A DNA stretch of 64,000 bases from Nitrosomonas sp. sh817 (GTDB lineage Bacteria > Pseudomonadota > Gammaproteobacteria > Burkholderiales > Nitrosomonadaceae), in NCBI RefSeq assembly GCF_030908545.1, contig NZ_CP133083.1, positions 1,426,001 to 1,490,000 on the forward strand, read 5' to 3'. This document shows, piece after piece, positions 45,478 to 55,177 of the stretch. A program made the translations under genes and the position numbers. Each line of letters starts with the position of its first letter. Position 1 is the stretch's first letter. The notes beneath the pieces are model-generated. The model did not search any database and was not told the DNA's origin. It worked only from the letters and a program-made list of their open reading frames with translations.

Positions 45478-48400
45478 ACAAAGCTGAAATCAGCGGATCG
45501 AGAACTGCTTCATACCCCGCAGGCAGATCGGTTTGGCCGGTTTCCGGACGCGCGAGAGTCGCCATGACTGTCACCAAATTTTCAATGTTCTGATGTTGTA
45601 CCGTGAAACCATTCGCAGTCGTGAATTGTTCAATGAGAGGATTTGATTTTAAATACCAATCGTTGATGATCAATTTGTCATGGGTACCGATGATGCTGAC
45701 TTCCAAGTTATCCCCAATATGCTGGAACCAGATTTGATCCGGATTGATAGCCGGTAAAAAAGTCACTCGATCGGCGGTATCAATCGCAGAATCATCTTCG
45801 ATGATCGTATCTTTTCCATATCCGCGCCCGAAAACGTAAGAGTCATTTCCTACGCCGCCGACGAGGATGTCCTTGCCGTACCCGCCATCCAGCGTATCAT
45901 TTCCGGTTTCACCATATAGCGTATCCGCGCCGCCATCCCCAAAAAGCGAGTCGTCTCCGGCCCGGCCCCACAAGTCATTCGCGGCTTTATTTCCTGTAAT
46001 CGCATTATTTTCTGAGTTACCAGCGCCGGCAATCGCTGAAGCACCGGAAAGTGTAAGATTTTCCAAATGATCACCGAGAGTGTAAGCAACCGATGCAATT
46101 ACCGTATCATGGCCGCCGCTAAATGGTTCGACTGCTAAATCACCCGGGTGATTAACGATGTAAATATCATCGTCATCGCCGCCATACATGATATCTGCGC
46201 CGCTCTTGCCGTCGAGTTTGTCGTTGCCGGCATTCCCAATTAGTACGTTGTCAGCGCTGTTTCCGGTCAATTCATTATCCAGTTCATTGCCGCTGCCAGT
46301 AATTTTCTCAGTTCCGGTAAGTATCAGATTTTCAACGTTGCTTGTAAGTGCGTAGCTAATGCTTGATCTAATGATGTCAATTCCTTCAAGAGGATATTCG
46401 ATAACATTATCTTCTAAATGATCGGTCCAGTAGATATCATTTCCGGCTCCACCAGTCATAATGTCGATGCCTTTTCCGCCATTCAACCGGTCATCGCCGC
46501 CTTTGCCTTCCAGCACATCATTACCGGCGAAACCGCTCAGCATGTCATTTCCATTTCCGCCAGTCAGGATATCCGGTTTTGAAGTACCGCTCAGCGTAAG
46601 ATTTTGAGCCGCGATGTTGATATCGAAGGTGTCTGATACTGCTAAATTTTCAACATCGTTAGCTGTGATCATTATGCTCAATGTGTCCGATGTAATCGGT
46701 ATTCCACTGAAAGTACGTGTGATTTCATCGAAATGAAGCCAGGCGGGCAATGGGTTGCCGTCCGCCAGTGAGGCGACAAATCTGAGCGTATCACCCTCGA
46801 AGTCAATGAATGCGCCGGGATCAATCGAGAAATTAAACACTGTTCCTTCAAAAGCGGATTGATCCGGGATAGCAGCGAGTAACACTGGCGCTTGATTACT
46901 ATTCGCCAGTTTGGTTTTGACTGTCGCCAGATCCCAGGTTGCACCATTTTCGTTAAATGTGATCCGTTCAACGGAGAAGGGCGTGATACCGTCGTTTTCC
47001 AAGTAATTCTGGACAGTGAGTGTATCGTGGCTACTGATAATAGTAAGAACTAAATTATTGCCGGAGCGGCTGAGGCGTATATCATCGGGGAAAATCCCAT
47101 AATCCAGTAAAATCGTATCTATTTTACCGGCACCCGTGTCATAGCTGTTAACCGTATCGTGACCGGAATTCTTGCCGAACAAGTAGACATCGTTACCACT
47201 GCCGCCTGTTAGAAAATCATTGCCGGTACCGCCGTTCAGAACATCGTCGCCGCCGTTGCCATTCAGCGTATCGTTTCCACCTTCGCCATAAATCACGTCA
47301 TTTTCATTCCGGCCTGCGATAAGATTATCGGTATCTTGTGGATTCAGTTCCGGTACAGGAGCGGCAAGCGCTAGCAATTCCGGTAAAGTGAGTACCGTAC
47401 CGTCATCAAACTGTACGCGCTCAAGCCCCATTCCAGGCAAATCGGTCGAGTTCGGTAAAACGATTTCGACGCCGCCGCCTGCCCACGACATGATAAGGGT
47501 AGCGTGCGCGGTTTGGCTGTACAATACGTCGGCAAATTCCTCGACGGCACCTTGCCAGTAATCACGTGCTCCTTCGACCACACGTTGTCCCCAAGCAAAG
47601 CGAATGTGATCCGGGTCAACACCGAATAATTTCAAAGTATCCTGTGCGATCGGACGTGGCTCGAGCCGGTTACTTAAGTACAGATAAGACTCGAGGGTTT
47701 CGGCGCCGGTGTTTTTGATTTGCCATAATTGCGTTCCGGAATCCCAAATGGTATCGACACCGGAGTCATCTGCAAATACGCCATAAGTGTCCTGGCTGAA
47801 TCGGCCATCCAGGTAATCATTGCCGTCACCGCCAATTAAAGTATCTCTCGCATAACTCCCATACAGTTTATCGTTTCCTGAATTGCCGTAAAGAAACCCG
47901 CCAAGATTCGGCGCTGTATCGGCAAAATAGAACACTTCATCATTCAATCGAATTGTTCCGGAAGCATAGAGAGTATCATTCCCGCCACCACCGTCAATTA
48001 GTGAGATTTCGCTTCCCCGGATCAAGTCGCTGTGGCCGCTACCGTTACTAGACTGATAAAAATTCCCTTTCTTAAAGCCTTCAATGATATTGTCACCGGC
48101 GCTTCCCTCTATACGCTCGATCTGTGTATCAACAGCGACGGTTGTTTGCAAGAAACTCCGGATCGCATCAGGCGTTTCCGGAAACCGGTTGTCGGCAATG
48201 AAGCCTATCAAGATATCGCCATCGTAAACAGGGTACATACCGTTGATGCTGGTAACGCCTATCGGCAGACCTTGATTGTTGGTGATCCGATGCCATTCGA
48301 GAATAGAAATGAATCGCTGTTCGAACGGCGGTAGGTCTTCCGGTATCTCCAGAGGCGGTGGTTGGACGAGATTGACTGTCGTGACGGACGAATCCAAACC

Positions 48401-51400
48401 GTCAGATAGACGGCGAATCGTGGGCGCATCATTCACGGTGTCGATTATCGTAAAGCGTTGTTCAGCAATGCGGACTTCATTTTCTGAAATCGAACGCCCA
48501 CGATAAGTTGTATCATCGATTCGTGTATATAAACCAAAATGCGGATCTCCCGCGTTATTTCTCAGGTCATTTAACCATTGCGCATGCGCGGCATCCAGGA
48601 AATCCGTTTTGAGTTGCGTGATATCGATGGTCGGCTTCGGTTTGGATAACCACTCGGCCAGATCCACGACAACATCATTATCTGCGTGAATGTTCCAGAT
48701 TTGTTCTGATTGAAAATAATCTTTCAGCGTCAATGTCGTACCGCCGCCTCGTAGCATCAGAACCAAATCATCACCGGTTCGCACGTGCCGTAAATCATTC
48801 AGTGATGTATCTGCGGTCAATTTTATAGTGTTCGCACCGGTTGGATCCTCGACGACTACATCGTCACCGAGTGAATTCCAGCCGAACGGATAGCTATCAA
48901 CGCCATCGCCGCCGAGTAATAAATCGTTACCTTCATTACCTTCCAGGCTATCGTTACCCGCGTATCCTTCGATATGATCATCGGCGGCCGTGCCTGTAAG
49001 AATGTCATCGCCCATTGTGCCGCCGAGAATACCGGTTGCGAGCATCGCCATTTTATTGGCATCGATGAGTGAAGAATCGCTCAGTCGCAATGCTGCGACA
49101 TTGGGTCCTTGAGTAAACCAGTCTTTGAAAAGGATACTGTCCTGAGTACCTGCAATCCGCATCATTAGACTGCTATCGGCCAGCTTGAAGAAACGAAGAT
49201 CCGTTGCAGCGATACCGGCTCCCAATTGCACCATATCGCCGACAGCATCATCCGCGGTTGCGATAATGATAGTGTCAGCGCCGTCTCCGAGATTGAACAT
49301 AAAAATATCATCGCCGCTGCCGCCGGTAAGAAGATCGTCACCAATACTGCCTTGCAAGGAATCGCTGCCGGCTTGCCCGAATAACGCATCATTGCCTGAT
49401 CCGCCCATAAGTTTGTCATCGCCGCCGCCGCTAAGGAGATAATCGTCACCGCCGTAGCCGTTAATGGTGTCGTTGTTGATGCCGCCTTGGATTAAATCAG
49501 CGCCCTTGCCGCCGTATGCTTTTGTAACCGGCTGTTCAGTATTTCCGGCAAAGGTGGATAAATTCAGAACAACCGCTTGATGCAAATTCTCGCTGACCCA
49601 AGCTTCCAAATCGATTGAATTGCGGCCGTGATCAAACTGGAATTGCGCATTCATGCCATACAGCGCATCTTGCAGATCCAATGTGCCACCGGTGTTAAGG
49701 AAGATTTGCAGAGTACTGGTTTCACCTGACCAGGCAAGATTCATCAATCTGCCTGAAGTTGCGGCATTGGCAGCCGCGGTCGCAGCAACTGAGTCCTGAG
49801 GATCGGCATTGAATTTAACTGAAAAATCCGCTTGAGGAATGGCGGTGTTGGTTTCAGCCAGCAAAATCGTATTCTGGCCTTCCAGATCGCTGATGAAATC
49901 GCCGGCTTCAACATCAATATAGATATCATTGCCCGCGCCGCCGAATAATCCGTCGTTTCCAGTGCCGCCAACCAGCGTATCGCTACCGCCGCCGCCTATC
50001 AGCAGATCATCATCGTTGCCGCCGTCGAGATAATCATCGCCATGGAATTGCAGAGAAATTCCATTGTCATCGCCAACCAGGATATCTCTTCCAGCATCGC
50101 CGGATAGATAATCGGACCCCCCGAATCCGATCAGCTGATCATTACCGCTACCGCCGTTTAAATAATCGTTGCCATGCAGCGATGGATCAACTCTGCTAGG
50201 GTGATTATCGCCAAATAACGCATCATCGCCGTCATTCCCCAATATAGTATCGTTGCCGGCGTCGCCGAAGGTGACATCACTATCGGATCCGGTATCGACA
50301 AAATCGTTACCACCGCCTGCGAAAATCCAATCTCTACCGGCGCCGCTTGAAATTACATCGTCACCGCCTGAAATCATGGCGGTTTCGGCAGGTGACACGC
50401 TGAATTTGTAATCCCGGAGGTACGTGATTAATTTGTCCTTGGTATCGGTTGATCGCGTGACTTTCCAATCGCGATCCGCCAATTCAATGTTGCAGTCGCC
50501 TTCAATGGTATCGTCGCCGCCCAGACTAATCAAAATATCGTTGCCGTGACCTCCCATCAAAATGTCGTCTCCGGCATCGCCGATAAGCGTATCGTCGCCG
50601 GTATAACCATCCAGCAGATCGCCTCTTTTACCGGTTCCGGTTTGCGTGTTGCTCAGCAAATAAGCCGTATCCAGACTGTATTCGGTGTCCGCATACAGCC
50701 GGTCGTTGTGCAAGTGCCCTTTAACGATATCGTTGCCGCTACCTCCCAGCACGATATCGTCGCCAACACCGCCTGTCAGCATATCGTCTCCACTGCCGCC
50801 CTCAATTCTATCTTTGCCGTCTTTGCCATCGATTTCGTCATTACCGCCGCGACCCCGGATATGATCATTCTCAGCGCTGCCGTACAAAAAATCTTCGCGA
50901 TCAGGATCTTCTTCCGCGCCGACGATAAGATTACCCAGTTCATCATAATCCATCGGTTCTTCGGGTTTTAAATCACCGGTAATGACATGATCCAGAACCG
51001 GCGTATCGGCAGGGGCATTATCCCCGAGTGTGATACCCAGTTTGCCGTCGCTCCAATTTTTAATTCTGACTCTGGCGCTATTGCTGGAGCCGACAAAGCT
51101 TACAAGCAAATCATTGGATCCGTTCTCTTGGGCCACGAGGAGATAGACTAAATCGTTCTGCAGATCCATCCATGATCCGCCCACCTTGATCCAGTTTTTA
51201 TTGCTACCGACACCGCTTCTGCCTTGTGCGATGACGGCACCGAATTGAATGACACCGAGTCCGTCGGTATCCAATACCGTATCGGTACCATGACCGGGAT
51301 TGATGATATAGGTATCTACCCCGAACCCACCTTCCAGATAATCATTACCCTCAAGGCCTTTCAGTGTGTCATCTCCACCACCCCCATATAGGTGATCTTC

Positions 51401-52864
51401 AACAGCGGAAGCAGCCGGGTTGTCCGCGTCACCTCCGCCAAAGAAATAACGCGGTGTTTCAGCAGTTAATTCGCCTTGAGAAATCTTGTAACCGGAAGTG
51501 ACATCTTCAAAATAATCATTGATGTTTTGAAAACTATGGTTGTTTGAACTGAACGTAACCGATGAATCCAGCGGATTTTTGTCCTCGGTATTGAACCAAT
51601 TCTTGCGAATCAGCATGGTCATGCGATCCACTAAATACGCGGATGTTAACGCGCCATTCCCCGATACTGGATCAAAACGCGCCAATGCATCGCTTCCGTT
51701 AAAAATGCTGTAATCGAGATTTTCGTTTTCCAATATAAAAGGATTCAGCGCAACCAATGCAAAGCGGGCTGCCAGCCCTTGCTGGTCATTTCTTTCCAAT
51801 TTGGTAATGAATTCACCCGGAGATAGATCGGATAGCATCGTCAATTGAGCCTTTCCCGCCAGTTCTTGAAATTTTGCACTGTTCTGCAGCTCATAAAGAC
51901 TTGAATAGAATTTATCGCGATTACCCGTTTCCGTTTTCTGAGTATCAGCCAATGCAATCTTGCCGTCCGCGGAATTCAAAATAATGATGCGCAATGCATC
52001 GAGCGCGGCTTCCAGCGTTTTGCTGTTCGATGCCCCGATGACATCCTTGGTCGAGCCGAATGCGTCGACCAGGCTGCTGAGCTTCGGCAATTCCAGACTA
52101 GGAGCCAGTTGCGAAAAAATGGAGTAAATGGCTAAGGCATCAGTTAATACTTGTTGGCTATGATTGCGTGCTCCGGGAGGATTGCTGATATCGGAAGCCA
52201 TTTGGTCTTCGATTATGATGTCAACCGGCGGAGCGACATCGAAACCGAGACCCGCGATGGGACTGACACCCGTTGCCGCGATGATATTGCTGATTTTAGA
52301 TTGATCGTAGGCGGGGGCAAGACCCATCCAGTCAAGCACGGTATTGATAAAAGGCCCTGTGAAACCACCTAATCCCGGCGCATTAAAAAGATAAGCGTGA
52401 GAAACATTATTAGTAAAAAGCGGATCGTCGGCTAAGCCAATCGCCAGAAAACCACCCATACTGTGGCCAGTGACAGTGAACGTTGGGGATAATGTGCCAT
52501 CGTTCAGCCATTCTGTAACTTTAGCTTTAAGGCTATGATATTGCGGATGCAATTGAGTACTGCCAAATAGCATAATATCAAAGACTCCAGTAGCAAAATC
52601 TCTGACATCGTTAATCTCAGTACCTCGTACGGCGAGGAAGGTTTCTCCGGAAACTTTGTCGATAAACACTGTTGCAGAAAGGCCGGTTATTGGGTCGTTA
52701 TATTGACGATCGGCTATACGGTAGGTGGAGGCGAAAATATTTGCTTGACTAGTAGAAAAATCGGCATCTCTCAACTCAGCTTGAGTTGGTATATCCGAAG
52801 TAAAGTTAGCATAAGCAGCTAATGCCAATTCTGCTTGTTTAAAATATTCAATTTGTTGCCCCAT
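45467..52864 (-). CDS. giant RTX protein with N-terminal lipase-like domain
   Basis: The 2465-residue protein begins with an alpha/beta-hydrolase (lipase class 3-like) domain; the nucleophile motif is GHSMGG near residue 133. From about residue 490 to the C-terminus there are many blocks of the calcium-binding nonapeptide (GGxGxDxLx), for example around 490-515, 655-830, 880-1000, 1120-1190, 1270-1320, 1860-1905, 2080-2240 and 2270-2330. Between them lie repeated haemolysin-related modules (LRLSRSGNNLVLTI-type) and a cadherin/He_PIG-like module near 1990-2070. It has no N-terminal signal peptide, as expected for type I secretion. No type I exporter genes are in the window. Lipase activity and substrate are inferred. 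Confidence 0.92.
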   Translation of the reverse strand: MGQQIEYFKQAELALAAYANFTSDIPTQAELRDADFSTSQANIFASTYRIADRQYNDPITGLSATVFIDKVSGETFLAVRGTEINDVRDFATGVFDIMLFGSTQLHPQYHSLKAKVTEWLNDGTLSPTFTVTGHSMGGFLAIGLADDPLFTNNVSHAYLFNAPGLGGFTGPFINTVLDWMGLAPAYDQSKISNIIAATGVSPIAGLGFDVAPPVDIIIEDQMASDISNPPGARNHSQQVLTDALAIYSIFSQLAPSLELPKLSSLVDAFGSTKDVIGASNSKTLEAALDALRIIILNSADGKIALADTQKTETGNRDKFYSSLYELQNSAKFQELAGKAQLTMLSDLSPGEFITKLERNDQQGLAARFALVALNPFILENENLDYSIFNGSDALARFDPVSGNGALTSAYLVDRMTMLIRKNWFNTEDKNPLDSSVTFSSNNHSFQNINDYFEDVTSGYKISQGELTAETPRYFFGGGDADNPAASAVEDHLYGGGGDDTLKGLEGNDYLEGGFGVDTYIINPGHGTDTVLDTDGLGVIQFGAVIAQGRSGVGSNKNWIKVGGSWMDLQNDLVYLLVAQENGSNDLLVSFVGSSNSARVRIKNWSDGKLGITLGDNAPADTPVLDHVITGDLKPEEPMDYDELGNLIVGAEEDPDREDFLYGSAENDHIRGRGGNDEIDGKDGKDRIEGGSGDDMLTGGVGDDIVLGGSGNDIVKGHLHNDRLYADTEYSLDTAYLLSNTQTGTGKRGDLLDGYTGDDTLIGDAGDDILMGGHGNDILISLGGDDTIEGDCNIELADRDWKVTRSTDTKDKLITYLRDYKFSVSPAETAMISGGDDVISSGAGRDWIFAGGGNDFVDTGSDSDVTFGDAGNDTILGNDGDDALFGDNHPSRVDPSLHGNDYLNGGSGNDQLIGFGGSDYLSGDAGRDILVGDDNGISLQFHGDDYLDGGNDDDLLIGGGGSDTLVGGTGNDGLFGGAGNDIYIDVEAGDFISDLEGQNTILLAETNTAIPQADFSVKFNADPQDSVAATAAANAATSGRLMNLAWSGETSTLQIFLNTGGTLDLQDALYGMNAQFQFDHGRNSIDLEAWVSENLHQAVVLNLSTFAGNTEQPVTKAYGGKGADLIQGGINNDTINGYGGDDYLLSGGGDDKLMGGSGNDALFGQAGSDSLQGSIGDDLLTGGSGDDIFMFNLGDGADTIIIATADDAVGDMVQLGAGIAATDLRFFKLADSSLMMRIAGTQDSILFKDWFTQGPNVAALRLSDSSLIDANKMAMLATGILGGTMGDDILTGTAADDHIEGYAGNDSLEGNEGNDLLLGGDGVDSYPFGWNSLGDDVVVEDPTGANTIKLTADTSLNDLRHVRTGDDLVLMLRGGGTTLTLKDYFQSEQIWNIHADNDVVVDLAEWLSKPKPTIDITQLKTDFLDAAHAQWLNDLRNNAGDPHFGLYTRIDDTTYRGRSISENEVRIAEQRFTIIDTVNDAPTIRRLSDGLDSSVTTVNLVQPPPLEIPEDLPPFEQRFISILEWHRITNNQGLPIGVTSINGMYPVYDGDILIGFIADNRFPETPDAIRSFLQTTVAVDTQIERIEGSAGDNIIEGFKKGNFYQSSNGSGHSDLIRGSEISLIDGGGGNDTLYASGTIRLNDEVFYFADTAPNLGGFLYGNSGNDKLYGSYARDTLIGGDGNDYLDGRFSQDTYGVFADDSGVDTIWDSGTQLWQIKNTGAETLESYLYLSNRLEPRPIAQDTLKLFGVDPDHIRFAWGQRVVEGARDYWQGAVEEFADVLYSQTAHATLIMSWAGGGVEIVLPNSTDLPGMGLERVQFDDGTVLTLPELLALAAPVPELNPQDTDNLIAGRNENDVIYGEGGNDTLNGNGGDDVLNGGTGNDFLTGGSGNDVYLFGKNSGHDTVNSYDTGAGKIDTILLDYGIFPDDIRLSRSGNNLVLTIISSHDTLTVQNYLENDGITPFSVERITFNENGATWDLATVKTKLANSNQAPVLLAAIPDQSAFEGTVFNFSIDPGAFIDFEGDTLRFVASLADGNPLPAWLHFDEITRTFSGIPITSDTLSIMITANDVENLAVSDTFDINIAAQNLTLSGTSKPDILTGGNGNDMLSGFAGNDVLEGKGGDDRLNGGKGIDIMTGGAGNDIYWTDHLEDNVIEYPLEGIDIIRSSISYALTSNVENLILTGTEKITGSGNELDNELTGNSADNVLIGNAGNDKLDGKSGADIMYGGDDDDIYIVNHPGDLAVEPFSGGHDTVIASVAYTLGDHLENLTLSGASAIAGAGNSENNAITGNKAANDLWGRAGDDSLFGDGGADTLYGETGNDTLDGGYGKDILVGGVGNDSYVFGRGYGKDTIIEDDSAIDTADRVTFLPAINPDQIWFQHIGDNLEVSIIGTHDKLIINDWYLKSNPLIEQFTTANGFTVQHQNIENLVTVMATLARPETGQTDLPAGYEAVLDPLISALWLA

Positions 52865-52877
52865 GACCTTCTCCTGG

Positions 52878-53309
52878 TTATTTTGTGAAAATTAGCTTGT
52901 TTAAATCTGCATCCGTTTCTTCGGGGCAACGAAATGCTGGCATATGCCACGGTCCTGGCACGCCTCCACCACGCCTTGCATAATGGGTAATTTCTCCGAG
53001 TAATTTGCGATCGAATTGCCGATAAACTAAGTAACGATATTTGACTAATTCTGGATTTCCTCTTATTAAATAGTCTGTATATGATTCGTAATAATATTCA
53101 TCTTCAGGCTTAGCAATCTCCTTGTAAGGAATGCTTATAAAGCCGAGTTGAGTAAACCGCTCCGCCGGCAACTTTACCGTTTCATAAACTTTAATCCCTC
53201 CATCAATCGCGCAAAGTCGTTTTACTTCCCTGTCCAGGCGGTCTTTTTCTGTAAAAAAAGAGGCATAGATCAGAGTTGAAGCGAATGCCAGCCAAAAAAT
53301 GATTCTCAT
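52878..53309 (-). CDS. small secreted or membrane-anchored protein of unknown function
   Basis: The 143-residue protein has an N-terminal hydrophobic segment (MRIIFWLAFASTLIYASFF) that may be a signal peptide or anchor, then a soluble part with two cysteines (RLCAIDGG and FRCPEE) that could form a disulfide. I recognise no family. It ends 13 bp before the RTX lipase start on the same strand, so the two are almost certainly one operon. A helper role for the RTX protein, such as folding or inhibition, is possible but only inferred. Confidence 0.75.
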   Translation of the reverse strand: MRIIFWLAFASTLIYASFFTEKDRLDREVKRLCAIDGGIKVYETVKLPAERFTQLGFISIPYKEIAKPEDEYYYESYTDYLIRGNPELVKYRYLVYRQFDRKLLGEITHYARRGGGVPGPWHMPAFRCPEETDADLNKLIFTK

Positions 53310-53631
53310 AGAGATAATTCCTTGATAGTGTGAGGTGATATTAAGCGGAACGCAGTGCGCCGTTGCTTATCCATTCAAACCAGGATGCAATGCTAACGGC
53401 ACTAAATCAAATTAAAGTGAATATATTTTTAGATGTAATATTTGTGCGATTGTTATGATGAATGATTCTTTTATCAAAGGCCTGCCATGGCAAGTTATCA
53501 AATTTACGCAGGGATGGTTTCCGTAATGGAGCACTGCTGCAATTGCTCGAGTTTTCTTTTTCGCTGTCAAGCGTTATGACGCGACAAGCCACTCGAATTT
53601 TTCTTTCACTGGCATTTTTCTAATCCCATCG
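53310..53631. other. 322-bp region upstream of the RTX operon
   Basis: No confident gene is visible. It should contain the promoter of the minus-strand small-protein and RTX operon. Immediately after it lies the STAND gene relic. No repeat or RNA gene was recognised. Confidence 0.5.
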
Positions 53632-53820
53632 ATGCGCGTCTATCTATCATCGACATTAAACGATCTGCTGGTCGAGCGGCAAGCAGTCAGGAATGTGAGC
53701 GGGGAGTGCATCGTGGTCGAGAGTTATACTGCCGGCGAGCGCAGCGTCGGGGTAGTTGCCTCGTCGATGTGGCCAGCTGCGATTGTATATCGGGATTGTC
53801 GAGCGGCATTATGGAAGTAA
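53632..53820 (+). pseudogene. relic of a DUF4062-STAND gene (5' fragment, frameshifted)
   Basis: The first 40 residues nearly repeat the start of the STAND protein at 26159 (MRVYLSSTLNDL, ERQAV, CVVVESYTA-like CIVVESYTAGERSV). After that, single-base losses shift the frame; restoring them gives further similarity (LVDVAS, LYIGIVERHYG) before the similarity ends and a stop follows. Only about 190 bp of a 2.7-kb gene remain. It was probably left by duplication or transfer followed by decay. Confidence 0.85.
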
Positions 53821-53846
53821 ACCGTCCTGAATAAGTATGATTAATT

Positions 53847-53876
53847 GTGAACTTATCAGTAGGGTTAATTGTCTTT
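53847..53876 (+). promoter_or_regulatory. possible sigma-E-type promoter of rpoE
   Basis: GTGAACTT (53847-53854) resembles the -35 element of sigma-E promoters (GGAACTT), followed 17 bp later by TCTTT. Autoregulation of rpoE is common. The -10 match is poor, so this is a weak call. Confidence 0.25.
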
Positions 53877-54012
53877 GTCACCAGTAACGTCGTTAACCTA
53901 GTTCCCGAGATTGAATTGGATAGGTATACTTGATTTGTTGTGTCATTATGTAACCGATAATGTAACAAGTATAAAATTTAAATTCATTCAAAATGCTCAG
54001 GGATCAAGTTGT

Positions 54013-54612
54013 ATGGGTGATCGGGAGATCGATCAACAGTTAGTAGAAAGAGTTCAAGCCGGGGATAAGCATGCATTTGATCTACTAGTTATTAAGTATC
54101 AACGTAAGCTCGCACGTTTATTGTCGCAATTTATACGTGATTCGGCCGAAGTTGAGGACGTTACACAAGAAGCTTTTATAAAAGCCTATAGAGCGTTACC
54201 CTCATTTCGTGGTGATAGTGCTTTTTATACCTGGCTATATCGGATTGGCATTAATACCGCCAAGAATTTTCTAGTATCTCAAGGTCGTAAATTGCCAACC
54301 TTGCAAGGTTTTGAGAACGAGGACGGTGATGACTTCGAGGATAGCGGTTTATTAAAGGAAATGAATACTCCTGAAAGTGAACTGATGAGCCAACAGATTG
54401 CTCAAACAGTTAATCAGACTTTAGATTCATTGCCTGAGGAGTTAAGAACCGCGATTGTCTTAAGAGAGATTGATGGGTTAAGTTATGAAGAAATTGCAAA
54501 TATTATGAATTGTCCCATTGGGACCGTACGTTCGCGCATTTTTCGTGCGCGAGAAGCGATATCTGAACAATTGCGTCCTTTGCTGGGGACAAGTAAAGAC
54601 AAGAGGTGGTAA
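54013..54612 (+). CDS. rpoE: RNA polymerase sigma factor RpoE (ECF family)
   Basis: The 199-residue ECF sigma factor responds to envelope stress. Region 2 (FDLLVIKYQRKLARLL, VEDVTQEAFIKAYRAL, FYTWLYRIGINTAKN) and region 4 (LPEELRTAIVLREIDGLSYEEIA, GTVRSRIFRAREAI) are complete. I chose the ATG at 54013 (MGDREIDQQ), as in E. coli RpoE; the frame extends upstream to 53911 without a family match. rseA follows 1 bp after the stop codon, so anti-sigma and sigma are coupled. The window's locus is rpoE-rseA-(rseB relic)-mucD. Confidence 0.96.
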   Translation: MGDREIDQQLVERVQAGDKHAFDLLVIKYQRKLARLLSQFIRDSAEVEDVTQEAFIKAYRALPSFRGDSAFYTWLYRIGINTAKNFLVSQGRKLPTLQGFENEDGDDFEDSGLLKEMNTPESELMSQQIAQTVNQTLDSLPEELRTAIVLREIDGLSYEEIANIMNCPIGTVRSRIFRAREAISEQLRPLLGTSKDKRW

Positions 54613-54613
54613 G

Positions 54614-55177
54614 GTGAAAAATAAGTTATCTTCATTTATGGATGGTGAGCTTGAACAGAAGGATATATCAAATGTTATTACTGCGATCAAAGAAGAAGGT
54701 GAATTGTATGAGCAGTGGAAAATTTATCATTTAATTGGAGATTCACTGCGGCAATCATCACGACTATCGATGAATATTTCTCCTAGCGTCAGTAAGAAAT
54801 TAAAATCCGAGCCCACCGTTTTCTCTCCAGTTGTTTCAATGACCTCAACCAGTAATACTAAAAAACAAAGATATAAGGTATTTGCTTTTTCAATTGCAGC
54901 CTCGGTCGTTGCCATGGTTTCCGGATGGTTGGTGATGCAAAACATATATGAACCACCAACTTTATTAATTGCTGAACAAACCAATCGTGAAAGTAACTTG
55001 AATGTTGCGCCTGCCATGGTTTCAACTCCACCATCTATTCATAATTTCTCGCATCCGCCCATTGAAATGAATGACTATCTGTTTGTTCATCGGGAATTTT
55101 CACCAGGGGTAACTCCGCGAGGACATGTAACCACTGTAAACAGTGCTACTGAATATCATGAAAGATATGGGAGATGA
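54614..55177 (+). CDS. rseA: RseA-type anti-sigma-E factor (GTG start)
   Basis: RseA holds sigma-E at the membrane until stress proteases cleave it. The N-terminal RseA domain is visible (KLSSFMDGELEQKDISNVI, LYEQWKIYHLIGDSLRQ), followed by one membrane segment (about residues 88-108, VFAFSIAASVVAMVSGWLVM) and a periplasmic part. The GTG at 54614 starts right after the rpoE stop and follows an AGGTGG stretch. The length (187) is close to E. coli RseA. The periplasmic partner RseB that normally protects it is decayed downstream. Confidence 0.9.
   Translation: MKNKLSSFMDGELEQKDISNVITAIKEEGELYEQWKIYHLIGDSLRQSSRLSMNISPSVSKKLKSEPTVFSPVVSMTSTSNTKKQRYKVFAFSIAASVVAMVSGWLVMQNIYEPPTLLIAEQTNRESNLNVAPAMVSTPPSIHNFSHPPIEMNDYLFVHREFSPGVTPRGHVTTVNSATEYHERYGR

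Noticed and set aside
45850-51400. Many short repeated motifs that might look like a CRISPR or tandem DNA repeat
   Set aside because: The repeats are in coding frame and spell the RTX nonapeptide; spacing and sequence vary as protein repeats do.
53407-53592. 61-codon minus-strand frame upstream of the RTX operon
   Set aside because: No ribosome binding site, no family resemblance and codon use like non-coding DNA.
53925-53930. TATACT as a sigma-70 -10 box for rpoE
   Set aside because: No acceptable -35 element at 16-18 bp spacing.
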